64,000 bases of DNA from Chryseobacterium ureilyticum (GCF_900156735.1 NZ_FTOL01000009.1:1-64000), one strand, 5' to 3'; shown: positions 1 through 10,018, numbered from the stretch's first letter. The notes: generated from the sequence alone by a model not told the origin. Translations and numbers: made by a program.

Positions 1-758
1 GATATACTCTCGTTTTCAGTGGGGCAAAGATAACAACTTTATTCAAAGCAAAACAAACTTATTTAACATAAATTTCATCTTAAATTAATATTCAATCCTA
101 AACAACTGGTTTAAAGGGAGAAAAATATTAAACATCTGTTTGAGGGAGAGCTGTGGGAGGAATTAAAGAATATGAGAATGGAAGGTGGGAACGTTTTATA
201 TATAATATGGATGTGATGGTGTTCAAATAAGTGATGAAGGATACTATTATATATAGAAGATTTTTGAATGGTTTTAAGTTTGGGCTAAAGCCTATGAGGT
301 GTGATTTTTTGTAAATGGGCTAAAGACCGTTTCTAGTGAATATCTTGTGGATGGGCTTATGGGCGGTGCATATTTTATTTAACCACATAGCCATTGATTA
401 CGCAGATTAGGATAGCAAGAACATTCATATTATACATAGGTATTATAATAGGAATGGAAAAATATGGATGTGGAAGAATGAAAGACGTCAGTATAATGAT
501 TCATAATGAACCAAAATAGATCATCTTATATAGCTCTACTTATATATAGATAAGTGAAATTAGAAATAAATACTGAGAGCTCTACGGGAAGACAAAGATT
601 AAAGGATGCATACATTGAAATTGACCTCAAATTATTAATTATTACTTGTCCGATTTATCTATTCAACTATAGCAATAGATGTAATAGTGACGAAAAGCAT
701 AAAGCATGTTTTTTCGATTGCTTACATTTGTATTACATTCTGAATCGACAAGAATGAA
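1..758. other. Gene-poor left edge
   Basis: No convincing gene lies here. A minus-strand TATCTTTG box (positions 25-32) fits the Bacteroidota -7 element and probably serves a gene to the left of the window. A plus-strand TACATTTG (723-730) is well placed as the -7 box of the M16 protease gene. The only open frame (554-757) has a GTG start, no recognisable domain and a composition like the surrounding non-coding DNA, so I do not call it. A degenerate tandem repeat sits at 281-370. Confidence 0.6.
281..370. repeat. Degenerate GGGCTAAAG tandem repeat
   Basis: Three units beginning TGGGCT start at 281, 316 and 352 (period 35-36 nt). The first two continue as TGGGCTAAAG; the third has diverged. 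GGGCTAAAGCCC-like intergenic repeats are, from general knowledge, frequent in Chryseobacterium genomes. This looks like a decayed copy of such an element. No coding potential is seen. Confidence 0.5.
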
Positions 759-3638
759 ATGAACCACTATATGACAGACATAAAATATAAAGAAACGATT
801 CACACAGATATAAATCAATACGAATATACTACGGTAAATCACGATGAAAATAAAGTAAGAATCTATACACTGAAGAATGGCCTAAAGGTTTTCCTTGCTC
901 AAAACTTCGATGCTCCGAGAATTCAAACATTCATTCCTGTAAGAACCGGTAGTAATAATGATCCTTCTGACAATACCGGGCTTGCTCACTATCTGGAGCA
1001 CATGATGTTCAAAGGAACGTCTAAATTAGGTACTCAAAACTGGGAAAAAGAGAAAAAACTTCTTGACCAGATCTCAGCATTATACGAAGAACATAAAGCA
1101 GAACAGGATTCTGAAAAGAAAAAAGAAATCTATAAAAAGATCGATGAAGTTTCTCAGGAAGCCAGTCAATATGCTATTTCCAATGAGTATGACAAAGCTA
1201 TTTCTTCATTAGGAGCTAGTGGAACGAATGCCCACACCTGGTTTGATGAAACAGTTTACAAAAACAATATTCCTAATAATGAACTGGAAAAATGGCTAAA
1301 GATCGAGAAGGAAAGATTCTCTGAAATTGTTCTGCGCCTTTTCCATACAGAATTAGAATCTGTATATGAGGAATTCAACAGAGCACAGGATAATGACACA
1401 AGACTTGTAAACTATGAGCTGATGTCAGCCCTCTTCCCTACTCATCCCAATGGACAACAGACAACTCTTGGGAAACCGGAACATCTGAAAAACCCTTCCA
1501 TGAAAGCTATTCATAAGTATTTTGATGAATATTATGTTCCTAATAATTACGCAATGGTATTGGTGGGTGATCTTGATTTTGAGGCAACGATTCAATTGGT
1601 TGATCAATATTTTGGAACTATTCCGTACAGAGAGCTTCCGAAAAAAACACCTATTATTGAACAACCGATAACCGAAATTGTTGAGAGAACAGTAAAAAGC
1701 CCCACTACTCCACGGGTGCAACTGGCGTGGAGAACAGACAGCTATGGTACACGTGAAGCCATGCTTGCAGATATTGTTGTAAATATCCTTAGCAACAGAG
1801 GGGAAGCCGGACTATTGGATCTTCACATTAATCAAACTCAAAAAATGCTATGGGCACAGGCTTTCTCTGTAGGCTTGAAGCGATATGGATATTTTTCAAT
1901 TGTAGCAGTTCCAAAGGAAACTCAAACGTTGAAAGATGCTACAAAAATGGTTTTAGATGAAATAGAGCTTATCAAAAAGGGAGATTTCCCAGACTGGATG
2001 CTTCCCGCTATCATCAATGATTTCAAACTTCAAAGAATGAAAGGGCTTGAAACAGCAGAAGGGCTTGCCACCACTTTATATGATATTTATATAAAAGGTA
2101 GAAGCTGGGAACAGGAATTGAATGAAATGAACGAATACGCAAGTTTCACTAAAGAAGATGTGATCAGTTTTGCCAATACCTTCTTCAAAGACAATTATGT
2201 AGTTGTCAATAAAGAAAAAGGAGTAAATGATAAATTGGTAAGAGTTGAAAACCCGGGAATTACTCCTGTGAAGATCAACCGTGAGGCACAATCAGAGTTT
2301 TTACAGGAAATCTTATCTGAAAAAACAGAAGACATCAAACCTGAATTCATTGATTATAGGAAAGAAATCGCAACTGATCATATTAAAGGTAAAAAATTAA
2401 GCTTTGTAAAAAATAAATACAACGATATTGCTCAGGTACATTTCATTTTTCCTTTTGGAAGTGATCATGACAGAGATCTGGGAATTTCAACACAGTTTTT
2501 ACAATATTTAGGAACCGAAGATTTTTCTCCTGAGGATCTAAAGAAGGAATTCTTTAAAATCGGAGTGAGTAATGATTTTAAAACAACAAATAATCAACTG
2601 CTGATTTCCCTTAGCGGACTGGAAGAGAATATTGAAAAAGGAATTTTACTTCTACAGCACTGGATGACTCATGTACAGCCCGATCAGGAAATTTATAATC
2701 AGTTTGTAGGGACTGTTTTAGAGAACCGCCAGGCGATAAAAAAGGATAAAAGCCGCATCATGACTGCTTTAGTAAATTATGCAAAGCTTGGAAATACTTC
2801 CCGTTTTACAGACGTTATTTCCAAAGAAGAGTTGGAAAGCAGTAAAGCAGAAACATTCACAGACCGAATGAAACAGCTTTTCAAATATCCTTATCAGGTT
2901 TTCTTTTACGGAAAGGATTTTGATGGATTTAAGCAACACATCGGTCAATACATTGAGAATGAAAGCCTTCAAGCTCCTGAACCTAAGAAATATCCTGAAC
3001 CAGAGACCGGAGGAAACGTTTATTTTGTGAACTATGACATGGTACAGATGGAAATGAGCAAAGCCGGAAGAGGAAACCTTGTTAATCCATCAAACTTCGG
3101 AAAGATCAATGTTTTTAACGAATATTTCGGAAGAGGATTGTCATCTATCGTTTTCCAGGAAATTCGTGAGAGTAAAAGTTTAGCATATTCTGCTTATGTT
3201 TCCTACTCTGCTAATGCAGAAATAAATCATCCTGATTATGTGGTTACTTATATCGGAACACAACCTGACAAGCTGATGATTGCTGTTGATACCATGAATG
3301 AGCTGATGAATGAGCTTCCTGAAGTTCCTATTCAGTTTGAAAATGCAAAAAATGCGGCGTTAAAACAGATTGCATCAACCAGAGTTACCAGAAATAATAT
3401 ATTCTTTAATACCTTAAGATTAAAGAAACTGAATATTGAACATGATTTCAGAAAAGATATTTATGAGCAGATTCAGGGGTTGCAATTTGAAGATATCAAA
3501 CAATTTTACCAAACAGACATTCAATCTGTGAATTTCAATACTGCCATTATCGGTAAAAAAGAAAATCTGGATATGGAAGCTGTAAGTAAAATGGGAACCT
3601 TTACAGAAGTAAGTCTGAAAGATATTTTCGGACATTAA
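759..3638 (+). CDS. M16 family zinc metallopeptidase, two-domain
   Basis: Large insulinase/pitrilysin-type protease of 959 aa. The inverted zinc motif HXXEH is visible as HYLEH at about residues 77-81, in the usual context GLAHYLEHMMFKG. A downstream ESVYEEF stretch would supply the third zinc-ligand glutamate. The second half repeats the M16 fold without the HXXEH motif, as is normal for the non-catalytic half of fused M16 enzymes, and it carries the FGRGLSS...ESKSLAYSA segment typical of the C-terminal domain. No signal peptide is visible at either of the two possible starts (759 or 771, MTDIKYKE), so it is probably cytoplasmic or exported by another route. A TACATTTG -7 box at 723-730 supports a start close to 759. 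The gene is monocistronic and ends at a strong bidirectional terminator. Confidence 0.93.
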   Translation: MNHYMTDIKYKETIHTDINQYEYTTVNHDENKVRIYTLKNGLKVFLAQNFDAPRIQTFIPVRTGSNNDPSDNTGLAHYLEHMMFKGTSKLGTQNWEKEKKLLDQISALYEEHKAEQDSEKKKEIYKKIDEVSQEASQYAISNEYDKAISSLGASGTNAHTWFDETVYKNNIPNNELEKWLKIEKERFSEIVLRLFHTELESVYEEFNRAQDNDTRLVNYELMSALFPTHPNGQQTTLGKPEHLKNPSMKAIHKYFDEYYVPNNYAMVLVGDLDFEATIQLVDQYFGTIPYRELPKKTPIIEQPITEIVERTVKSPTTPRVQLAWRTDSYGTREAMLADIVVNILSNRGEAGLLDLHINQTQKMLWAQAFSVGLKRYGYFSIVAVPKETQTLKDATKMVLDEIELIKKGDFPDWMLPAIINDFKLQRMKGLETAEGLATTLYDIYIKGRSWEQELNEMNEYASFTKEDVISFANTFFKDNYVVVNKEKGVNDKLVRVENPGITPVKINREAQSEFLQEILSEKTEDIKPEFIDYRKEIATDHIKGKKLSFVKNKYNDIAQVHFIFPFGSDHDRDLGISTQFLQYLGTEDFSPEDLKKEFFKIGVSNDFKTTNNQLLISLSGLEENIEKGILLLQHWMTHVQPDQEIYNQFVGTVLENRQAIKKDKSRIMTALVNYAKLGNTSRFTDVISKEELESSKAETFTDRMKQLFKYPYQVFFYGKDFDGFKQHIGQYIENESLQAPEPKKYPEPETGGNVYFVNYDMVQMEMSKAGRGNLVNPSNFGKINVFNEYFGRGLSSIVFQEIRESKSLAYSAYVSYSANAEINHPDYVVTYIGTQPDKLMIAVDTMNELMNELPEVPIQFENAKNAALKQIASTRVTRNNIFFNTLRLKKLNIEHDFRKDIYEQIQGLQFEDIKQFYQTDIQSVNFNTAIIGKKENLDMEAVSKMGTFTEVSLKDIFGH

Positions 3639-3643
3639 AAGCA

Positions 3644-3669
3644 AAAGCCACTCAATTGAGTGGCTTTTT
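3644..3669. terminator. Bidirectional intrinsic terminator
   Basis: The hairpin AAAGCCACTC-AATT-GAGTGGCTTT is followed by T-rich sequence on both strands. It sits between the convergent M16 protease gene and the acetyltransferase operon and can end both transcripts. Confidence 0.85.
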
Positions 3670-3684
3670 ATTTATGTTTTGTTC

Positions 3685-4770
3685 TTATGTCATTAAGCAA
3701 TCTCCGTCTCCATCCTGAAGTTCAGGATTAAAATCTTTGGGAAGTTCTTGTAATAATTCATGGCGAAAAAGATAATCACGCTTAAAGTCTTTTTCGTAAA
3801 TATTTGGAAAGATATTAAATTCCTTGATTTTCTTATTCAGAGCTACATTGTAATTCGTCATCATTTTCACTTTGTTTTCAATGATAAAATAGCTCAGAAA
3901 ATGAATCAATCGGGTCAGATTTTCGTCTGTCTTTGAAAAAATATAAGGAATTTTAAGATGTCCGTCCCTTAAAAGCAACAGTGAACAGGTTTCAAGATTA
4001 CCTTTGAGATCATATATTTTAACCCAGATATATTTAAAAACCTCAGCATAGCTTGAAAAGAAGTAATGGTTATCTTTTTTCCTTCCCTTCATCACCCAAG
4101 GATTTTCTACGAAATAATTGATCTCGGAAATACTTCTTTTACCCGGAAATGTATTCACAAAGTCTAAAATTTCAGCGTCAGCATGCTTCAATGTTTCAAA
4201 ACGGAAATCTGTTTTTTTAATTTTACTGTTTTTTAAACCAACCAAAGAATTTGTAATACCATCTGCAATCTGCAACAAAGGGCTTAATGTTTTTGTCCAG
4301 GGCATTTTTCCAATAATCATCTCTGTAGCATCTACTTTAAAATAGTATCGTTTTCCACTTTTCGGGAAAATATTCTCAACATTTCCCATATGGTTAAAGA
4401 AAACTTCGGCTTCTTTAGTGAACTCAGCCATTATCACTCGGTTTTCGTATGCCTCTAAGGCTTTCATCAAAAGTGCTTTTGCAATCTTTTTTCCTCTGAA
4501 TTCTTCACTTACATATAGTGTACTTAGCCACGCAAAACTAATCTTCTTATCCTCAACTGAGAAATAATCAGGAAGACATCCCATATATCCGGCGAGTTTA
4601 CCTTCGTAAAAAGCAAGAATAAGAAGGGTCTGCTCATCCGTTGTTTTTGGATTATTGATGTGAGACTTGGCACGATGCTCCGTGATAGGAAGAAAATCAT
4701 ACTGCAGATAATCACCAGAAGTTATAAAGTCTTTCAACTCTTTTTTGTTCAATGTTTTCAGCTGCATCAT
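3685..4770 (-). CDS. GNAT family N-acetyltransferase
   Basis: 361-aa protein with an N-terminal GNAT fold. The acetyl-CoA-binding segment is visible as LYVSEEFRGKKIAKALL (about residues 85-101). This resembles the R-x-x-G-x-G/A loop, but a Lys sits where the central Gly is usual. The second half (about 180-361) has no motif I recognise. The start codon overlaps the stop codon of the upstream deacetylase gene by four bases (ATGA), so the two are very likely translationally coupled. The pairing suggests a shared role in modifying a surface sugar or envelope polymer. The acceptor substrate is unknown. Confidence 0.8.
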   Translation of the reverse strand: MMQLKTLNKKELKDFITSGDYLQYDFLPITEHRAKSHINNPKTTDEQTLLILAFYEGKLAGYMGCLPDYFSVEDKKISFAWLSTLYVSEEFRGKKIAKALLMKALEAYENRVIMAEFTKEAEVFFNHMGNVENIFPKSGKRYYFKVDATEMIIGKMPWTKTLSPLLQIADGITNSLVGLKNSKIKKTDFRFETLKHADAEILDFVNTFPGKRSISEINYFVENPWVMKGRKKDNHYFFSSYAEVFKYIWVKIYDLKGNLETCSLLLLRDGHLKIPYIFSKTDENLTRLIHFLSYFIIENKVKMMTNYNVALNKKIKEFNIFPNIYEKDFKRDYLFRHELLQELPKDFNPELQDGDGDCLMT

Positions 4771-5768
4771 TTTCTTACAATAGTATTTTTATTCATCAGT
4801 TTTTTAATTCTGAAATAAGCTGTTTCTTTTTTCAGAATCTTTTCTGCACCCTCCCCCATTTCCATTGGAATTCTCTGAAAATTCTTCTTTTCACTGTCCA
4901 GCTTTACTCCTGCTGCTCCAAAACTACAATAGATATCTTCATTCTTAAAAAGTTCATCAAAGAAGTTCTTTTTTACCCCAAAATCGGTAAAAGGAAAAGC
5001 AAAACTCTCATATAAGAAACCGTTTACCTTTAAGTATTCAAATGTTTTATTCGTTGTAATCATTTGCTGCTCAAGGGATAAATCTCCGTATTTAGGGTGA
5101 TCCCAACTGTGAGAAGATATTCCAAAGCCTTTTTCTGTAAGCTTTTTCAGCTCATCAGTACTCAGATAAGGTTTATGTTCTTTTAAATAAGATTGAAAAT
5201 CTACTTCAAGTCTTTCTGCAAGATTATCGAGAACATCTTTTTTCTGATAATTAATTGTTAGAAGATGTCTTTGCAGCATTTCTAAAGTTGTATTTTTTTC
5301 AAGGGATAAAACATTATATACTTCAGTATCAACAACTTTTACTTTACTAATTTTATCAATAATAAGGCTCGATTTACATCTGAACATCAATTCTTTATTA
5401 TCTATAAAAGCAGGATTGATAAAATTACATGCATAGATTCCTTTCCGTTCCAAAATGGGAGCTACAAGATCATAAAATTCTCTGAAACCATCGTCAAATG
5501 TAAGTAAAGCAATCTTTTTCCCAGTTTTTGAATCACTTGAAGTAAATTTTTTAAATTCATCCCAATCGACAAACCTGAACTGTTTTGAAATATAATCCAG
5601 ATCTTGCTCAAACTGTCTTGTATTCTTATACTTGATAACATGTTTAATATGAGGCAAATCCTCATCGGAAACACAGTGATAAACAGGCAAACAGTAATCC
5701 AACGGAAATGATTTCCCGATATTATCAGATTCAAGAGCAGCAAACAGATTAATGATTTTATCCTTCAT
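4767..5768 (-). CDS. Polysaccharide deacetylase family protein (CE4/NodB-like)
   Basis: 333-aa protein. The catalytic TFDDG motif is at about residues 90-94 and the metal-binding H-x-x-x-H motif is visible as HSWDH at about 220-224. These are the two diagnostic CE4 motifs. There is no signal peptide, so it is probably cytoplasmic or membrane-associated through a partner. It is the first gene of a two-gene operon with the GNAT gene (4-nt overlap), which suggests paired N-deacetylation and acylation of a glycan or lipid-linked sugar. That joint role is inference. The long insert between the motifs (about 120 residues) is usual for Bacteroidota versions. Confidence 0.85.
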   Translation of the reverse strand: MKDKIINLFAALESDNIGKSFPLDYCLPVYHCVSDEDLPHIKHVIKYKNTRQFEQDLDYISKQFRFVDWDEFKKFTSSDSKTGKKIALLTFDDGFREFYDLVAPILERKGIYACNFINPAFIDNKELMFRCKSSLIIDKISKVKVVDTEVYNVLSLEKNTTLEMLQRHLLTINYQKKDVLDNLAERLEVDFQSYLKEHKPYLSTDELKKLTEKGFGISSHSWDHPKYGDLSLEQQMITTNKTFEYLKVNGFLYESFAFPFTDFGVKKNFFDELFKNEDIYCSFGAAGVKLDSEKKNFQRIPMEMGEGAEKILKKETAYFRIKKLMNKNTIVRK

Positions 5769-5779
5769 CCTAAAAATAA

Positions 5780-5816
5780 AAAGAATCTATTCGAAATAAA
5801 TTCAAATAGATTCTTT
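5780..5816 (-). terminator. Intrinsic terminator after the S46 peptidase
   Basis: 12-bp arms AAAGAATCTATT / AATAGATTCTTT with a 13-nt loop. On the minus strand the stem runs into TTTTTATTTTT. It separates the S46 peptidase gene from the deacetylase operon. Confidence 0.8.
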
Positions 5817-5836
5817 AAAGGTATAACTTTTTAAAA

Positions 5837-7975
5837 TTATTTAATGATCTTCATTTCATCAACAAGCCATTTTGCATCTGCAAATTTCTCAACGACGAAA
5901 AGTATATATTTGGTGTCCACCATGATGTTTCTGCTGAAACGTGGATCATAGTTGATGTCACTCATTGTTCCCTCCCACTGTCTGTCGAAGTTAAGACCTA
6001 CTAAATTCCCGTTAGCATCAAGAGCAGGGCTTCCTGAGTTTCCTCCTGTTGTATGGTTGGTAGCAGTAAATCCTACAGGTACATCACCTGTTTTATCTTT
6101 ATAAATACCGAAATCTTTCTTGTTGTAAAGCTCGATCAGTTTCTTTGGAACATCAAATTCATAATCTCCAGGAACATATTTTTCCATTACTCCGGCAAGG
6201 TGAGTCTGGTAACCGTAAGACACAGCATCTCTTGGAGCTGATCCTTTAATTTTACCATACGTTACACGAAGCGTTGAATTCGCATCTGGGAAGAATTTTC
6301 TGTCTTTATCGGTCTCCATCTGCTGTGCCATGAATTTCTTCTGCAAAGCATCAATTTTTGCCTGAAGAGCAGTATATTGAGGATCAGCTGTCTTTGTATA
6401 CGTTTCTTTCATAGAAAGATACAATTGATAGATAGGATCTTTCTTTAAAGTTTTGATTAACTTGTCCTGACTAGAAAATGCTTTATCGATATCTGCCGTT
6501 AAAATTCCTCCGTTTACAGCTGTTCTTCCTGTAATGATAGAGTTTTTAGACATATCTTCCAATATAGGAATGTTTGCATTTTCGTCTTTATATTTACTGA
6601 AACCTGCCGGTAAAAACTGTGGAGCTGTTTTATTCACATATAATGCCAATAACTTCGCTGTTACTTTAGCATCAAGTTCTGCGCTGTAGTCCTTGTAGAA
6701 AGATGTTACTTTTGTTTTAAACTTTGCAAGCTCTTTTTCATCCATTCTTCCTGCTTCAACAGAAGTGATGAAATCATTATAATCTCCAGCAAGCTTCAAT
6801 GTTTCAGCATTTCTTACTACTTCTGTATAATAAGCATTATTCAAAGCGTAAGGAGCCTGATCGTTATAAAGTTTGTTCAATTGATCTAAAGTGGTCTTAA
6901 TCTCTGGATTTTTAGCAACTAAAGAACCTTCATACATTACTTTTTTCTCAACAGCATTAGATTTTTTCAAACCTTCTACTTCACCGATCCATTTTTTCCA
7001 GTAATTAGCTACTGAAGCATATTTTGAAGCATATTTAATACGTGTTTCATTGTCTACACGCATTTTTTCATCTAATGTTTTTAAAGCTACATCACGAACA
7101 GCAATTCTTGCAGGATCGATATCTTTCATGATCTTCTCTACTGCTACTGCCGGAAGGTATTCTGTAGTTCTTCCAGGGAATCCGAATACAAAAGTAAAAT
7201 CGTTTTCGTTTTTATCTTTTATAGAAACTGGTAAATAGTGTTTTGGAACGTAAGGAACGTTGTCTTTAGAGAATTCCGCAGGCTTATTGTTTTTGTCTGC
7301 ATAAATTCTGAACATAGAGAAGTCTCCTGTATGTCTAGGCCAAACCCAGTTATCTGTATCACTTCCGAATTTTCCAATGCTTTGAGGTGGTGCCCCTACA
7401 AGACGAATATCTTTATAAGTCTCGATAGTATAAGCATAGTACTTGTTTCCATAGTACATTGGCTTAATCATAATAGATTGATAAGATTCTATTTTTTGAG
7501 AATTCTTATAAACCTCAATATTATTGTTGATTTTTTTAGTATACTCAGGCTCAGTAAGTTTATCAGTACCTTCTAAAATCTGGTAAGTAACCTCTTTAAT
7601 ATCGACAATAAAGTCTACTTTCACTCCCGGATTAGGAAGTTCGCCATTCATGTTTTTAGCCCAGAATCCGTTTGAAAGAAGGTCGTTCTGAACCGTAGAA
7701 TGTGCCTGAATTTGACCAAATCCACAGTGGTGATTGGTTAATAGCAATCCCTTAGGAGAAATGATTTCCGCAGTACATCCGCCGTTAAACTGCACCACAG
7801 CATCTTTTATGCTCGGTTTCTGAGGATTAAAAATATCTTTTGCAGAAATTTTCATTCCCAGGTCCTTCATTTCCTTTTCATTCAGTTCCGTAGGAATCCA
7901 CATTCCTCCATATTGTTGTGCAAATGCCATTGCAGCCGGCAAAAGAAATACGGATAAAAGTATCTTTTTTGTCAT
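5837..7975 (-). CDS. dpp11: S46 family dipeptidyl-peptidase, DPP11 type
   Basis: Secreted serine dipeptidyl-peptidase of 712 aa (family length about 700-720). The N-terminus is a signal peptide (MTKKILLSVFLLPAAMAFAQ), so it acts in the periplasm or outside. The catalytic His lies in NHHCGFG near residue 83 and the nucleophile in GGNSGSP near residue 650. The residue 18 positions after the nucleophilic Ser is Arg (LNFDRQWEG). In known S46 enzymes Arg here marks DPP11 (Asp/Glu at P1), whereas Gly marks DPP7. DPP11-like activity would feed acidic dipeptides to an amino-acid-fermenting or proteolytic lifestyle. The ATG at 7975 is preferred over an upstream TTG two codons earlier. The gene is monocistronic with its own terminator. 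Confidence 0.92.
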   Translation of the reverse strand: MTKKILLSVFLLPAAMAFAQQYGGMWIPTELNEKEMKDLGMKISAKDIFNPQKPSIKDAVVQFNGGCTAEIISPKGLLLTNHHCGFGQIQAHSTVQNDLLSNGFWAKNMNGELPNPGVKVDFIVDIKEVTYQILEGTDKLTEPEYTKKINNNIEVYKNSQKIESYQSIMIKPMYYGNKYYAYTIETYKDIRLVGAPPQSIGKFGSDTDNWVWPRHTGDFSMFRIYADKNNKPAEFSKDNVPYVPKHYLPVSIKDKNENDFTFVFGFPGRTTEYLPAVAVEKIMKDIDPARIAVRDVALKTLDEKMRVDNETRIKYASKYASVANYWKKWIGEVEGLKKSNAVEKKVMYEGSLVAKNPEIKTTLDQLNKLYNDQAPYALNNAYYTEVVRNAETLKLAGDYNDFITSVEAGRMDEKELAKFKTKVTSFYKDYSAELDAKVTAKLLALYVNKTAPQFLPAGFSKYKDENANIPILEDMSKNSIITGRTAVNGGILTADIDKAFSSQDKLIKTLKKDPIYQLYLSMKETYTKTADPQYTALQAKIDALQKKFMAQQMETDKDRKFFPDANSTLRVTYGKIKGSAPRDAVSYGYQTHLAGVMEKYVPGDYEFDVPKKLIELYNKKDFGIYKDKTGDVPVGFTATNHTTGGNSGSPALDANGNLVGLNFDRQWEGTMSDINYDPRFSRNIMVDTKYILFVVEKFADAKWLVDEMKIIK

Positions 7976-8262
7976 AATCAAAATTTTGCCCGAATTTACG
8001 AAGAAAAATAAGAACAGTCCCCATAAAAGGGCTGTAAAAGTTGATATTAATGCTTTTTAAAGCAATATATTAATCTTAAATATGAGTTTAGCTTCGCAGA
8101 TGAAAGGTCAATCATTATATTTATAAAAAATTGACAAATAAAACAGATTGATTATTCACCATTGAATTATACTGTAAAATCAACTTACGTCTATCTTTCA
8201 ATGGCTCGATTTTTGTTCACAACAAGTCAGTTTAATAAAAACATTTTTAATTAATTTTTACG

Positions 8263-8748
8263 ATGAAAAATAAAATATTCATTCTTGGAATAGGAGCAGC
8301 TTTGTTCCTTGCTTCATGTTCTAAAAAAGAAGCTACTGAAACTTCAGGTTCAACTACAGATTCTGCAACTGCTCTGCCGTCTACTCTTTCTGACAGTATT
8401 GTTAAGGCTACTCCATCAGCTGCCGGTGACACTTCTGAAAATGCATTAGATTGGAATGGTACCTACGAAGCGGTAGTTCCTTGTGCAGACTGCTCTGGTA
8501 TCAAAACTTCATTGACGCTGAATGATGATAAAACGTTTAACATTACTGAAGAATATCTGGACAGAAACTCAAAGAACAATGATAAAGGTACTTTCAGTTG
8601 GGATTCTACAGGAAGTATTATTACTTTAAAAGGAAAAACAGCAAACTATAAATATAAAGTAGGTGAAAATATATTAATCCAATTGGATATGGACGGAAAA
8701 GAAATTGACGGTCCAAACAAGGATCTTTATGTTTTCAAGAAAAAATAA
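8263..8748 (+). CDS. NlpE-like copper-resistance lipoprotein
   Basis: 161-aa lipoprotein with lipobox LFLASC near residue 20, then a Ser/Thr-rich linker to about residue 60. The NlpE N-terminal domain follows: WNGTYEAVVPCADCSGI contains the diagnostic CxxC of NlpE-type envelope-stress sensors. It lacks the C-terminal domain of E. coli NlpE, which is common in Bacteroidota. Probable place: outer membrane, facing the periplasm. Sensor function is not established here. It is monocistronic and divergent from dpp11. Confidence 0.85.
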   Translation: MKNKIFILGIGAALFLASCSKKEATETSGSTTDSATALPSTLSDSIVKATPSAAGDTSENALDWNGTYEAVVPCADCSGIKTSLTLNDDKTFNITEEYLDRNSKNNDKGTFSWDSTGSIITLKGKTANYKYKVGENILIQLDMDGKEIDGPNKDLYVFKKK

Positions 8749-8750
8749 AA

Positions 8751-8770
8751 ATAAAGGCTTCGGCCTTTAT
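8751..8770. terminator. Intrinsic terminator
   Basis: ATAAAGGC-TTCG-GCCTTTAT with a stable UUCG tetraloop, followed by TTTTTT. It ends the NlpE-like gene and probably also the convergent mgtC-like gene. Confidence 0.88.
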
Positions 8771-8784
8771 TTTTTTGCTTTATC

Positions 8785-9432
8785 CTAAAATTGATAGGAT
8801 ACAATTTTACGATCTTTCATCATATGTTGGATAACCGCTTCATGATTACTGCTTTTTCCTACAAGCCTCCATGTAACGGATAAATTCCCCTGAGTGTATT
8901 GCTGCTTGAGCATCATATATTTCAAGTGATGTTCTTTGAAAAACTTTTCACAATATTGCAAATCTTCTGGCTCTGACAAGGCTATTTTATATTCTCTTAC
9001 TTTATTATAATTATCTATAAAAGATTGAAGATACGTCAAAGCACTCAGAATGATAAGCACCAGTGCTGTTCCCAACAGTGAAAAATATACATATCCTGAA
9101 CCCACCGCCATTCCTATGGAAGCAGTAGCCCAAATAGTGGTAGCCGTTGTAATTCCTTCAATTTTATTTTCACCTTTAAATATGACTCCTGCTCCTAAAA
9201 AACCAATTCCTGTTATAATATTGGCTGCAAGACGATCAGGATTAGCTACTCCAATTTTAATGGAAAGAATAGTAAACAGACAAGCTCCAAAGCAGACGAG
9301 AATAAAGGTTCTCAATCCTGCAGATTTGTTACGGTACTCACGTTCAGCACCGATTAACAACCCTAATATTACAGAAATAAAGATGAGTAAAAGTTCGTTT
9401 TTGACCGTATAATGGTCCTGAAGAAATTCCAT
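8785..9432 (-). CDS. MgtC/SapB family membrane protein
   Basis: 215-aa protein with five or so hydrophobic segments in the first 135 residues. The MgtC signature is visible in LGLLIGAEREYRNKSAGLRT, followed by GIGFLGAGVIFK. The C-terminal soluble tail (about 145-215) resembles the small ACT-like domain of MgtC proteins. MgtC proteins act at the inner membrane and are linked to low-Mg2+ adaptation and modulation of ATP synthase. The actual activity in this organism is unknown. Confidence 0.9.
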   Translation of the reverse strand: MEFLQDHYTVKNELLLIFISVILGLLIGAEREYRNKSAGLRTFILVCFGACLFTILSIKIGVANPDRLAANIITGIGFLGAGVIFKGENKIEGITTATTIWATASIGMAVGSGYVYFSLLGTALVLIILSALTYLQSFIDNYNKVREYKIALSEPEDLQYCEKFFKEHHLKYMMLKQQYTQGNLSVTWRLVGKSSNHEAVIQHMMKDRKIVSYQF

Positions 9433-9583
9433 TTTTAAAATTTTAACCTTAGAATAAAATTACGATAAAAAAATTTACGAAACTATTTTTGATCTTCCGA
9501 CTTTCATGGGTTATCAAACGTTGATTTCACGGAAAACTTTTGTAATATTACATTTTAAAAATTAAGACAACAAAAAATAGATT

Positions 9584-9982
9584 ATGGACAAGGAAATTTC
9601 ACACTTCTGGTTGGGATATTTTAATAATGAGGAAGAATTTTATGCTTTTGTGGAAGAGAATGAAGATTATTATCTGGAGGAGGAATCTGAAGATCAATAT
9701 GTTTCAAAGTTCGCAGAATCTCAGAATATCAAGTGGTTTGATGATGATTTTATAGAATATGGATTTGAGGATGAGAGACTAGGGCTTTATGACAAATTCG
9801 CGGAATATTCTTATGCAGATCAATGGCTTCCTATTCTTGAGAACAAGCTTAATGAACTTAGTCTGGATACGCCTGTAAATTCAATCATTTTTGCCAGCAG
9901 ATTTGTTATTCCTAATCCTGTTTCTGTGGATGGTGAGGAAAACAAACTGTATTATCTTGGTGAGATTGAGTTTGATGTATAA
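9584..9982 (+). CDS. Immunity protein 22 (Imm22/DUF4284) family protein
   Basis: 132-aa, very acidic cytoplasmic protein. The N-terminal HFWLGYFNNEEEFYAFVEE and the later KWFDDDFIEYGFE match what I know of the Imm22 family, which protects against polymorphic toxins. No toxin gene is adjacent: the neighbours are an MgtC gene and a small membrane protein. If it is an immunity protein it is therefore an orphan, possibly guarding against T6SS or contact-dependent toxins of competitors. The first T6SS gene is 4 kb away. The family assignment is from memory of the motif pattern. Confidence 0.7.
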   Translation: MDKEISHFWLGYFNNEEEFYAFVEENEDYYLEEESEDQYVSKFAESQNIKWFDDDFIEYGFEDERLGLYDKFAEYSYADQWLPILENKLNELSLDTPVNSIIFASRFVIPNPVSVDGEENKLYYLGEIEFDV

Positions 9983-9990
9983 TATAAGAA

Positions 9991-10018
9991 AATGGATATC
10001 TCAAAACGGATATCCATT
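9991..10018 (+). terminator. Intrinsic terminator
   Basis: AATGGATATC / GATATCCATT arms with an 8-nt loop followed by a run of T, directly after the Imm22-type gene. Confidence 0.8.

Noticed and set aside
554..757. 67-aa open frame with GTG start
   Set aside because: No domain, composition like surrounding non-coding DNA, and it overlaps the -7 box of the M16 gene at 723-730.
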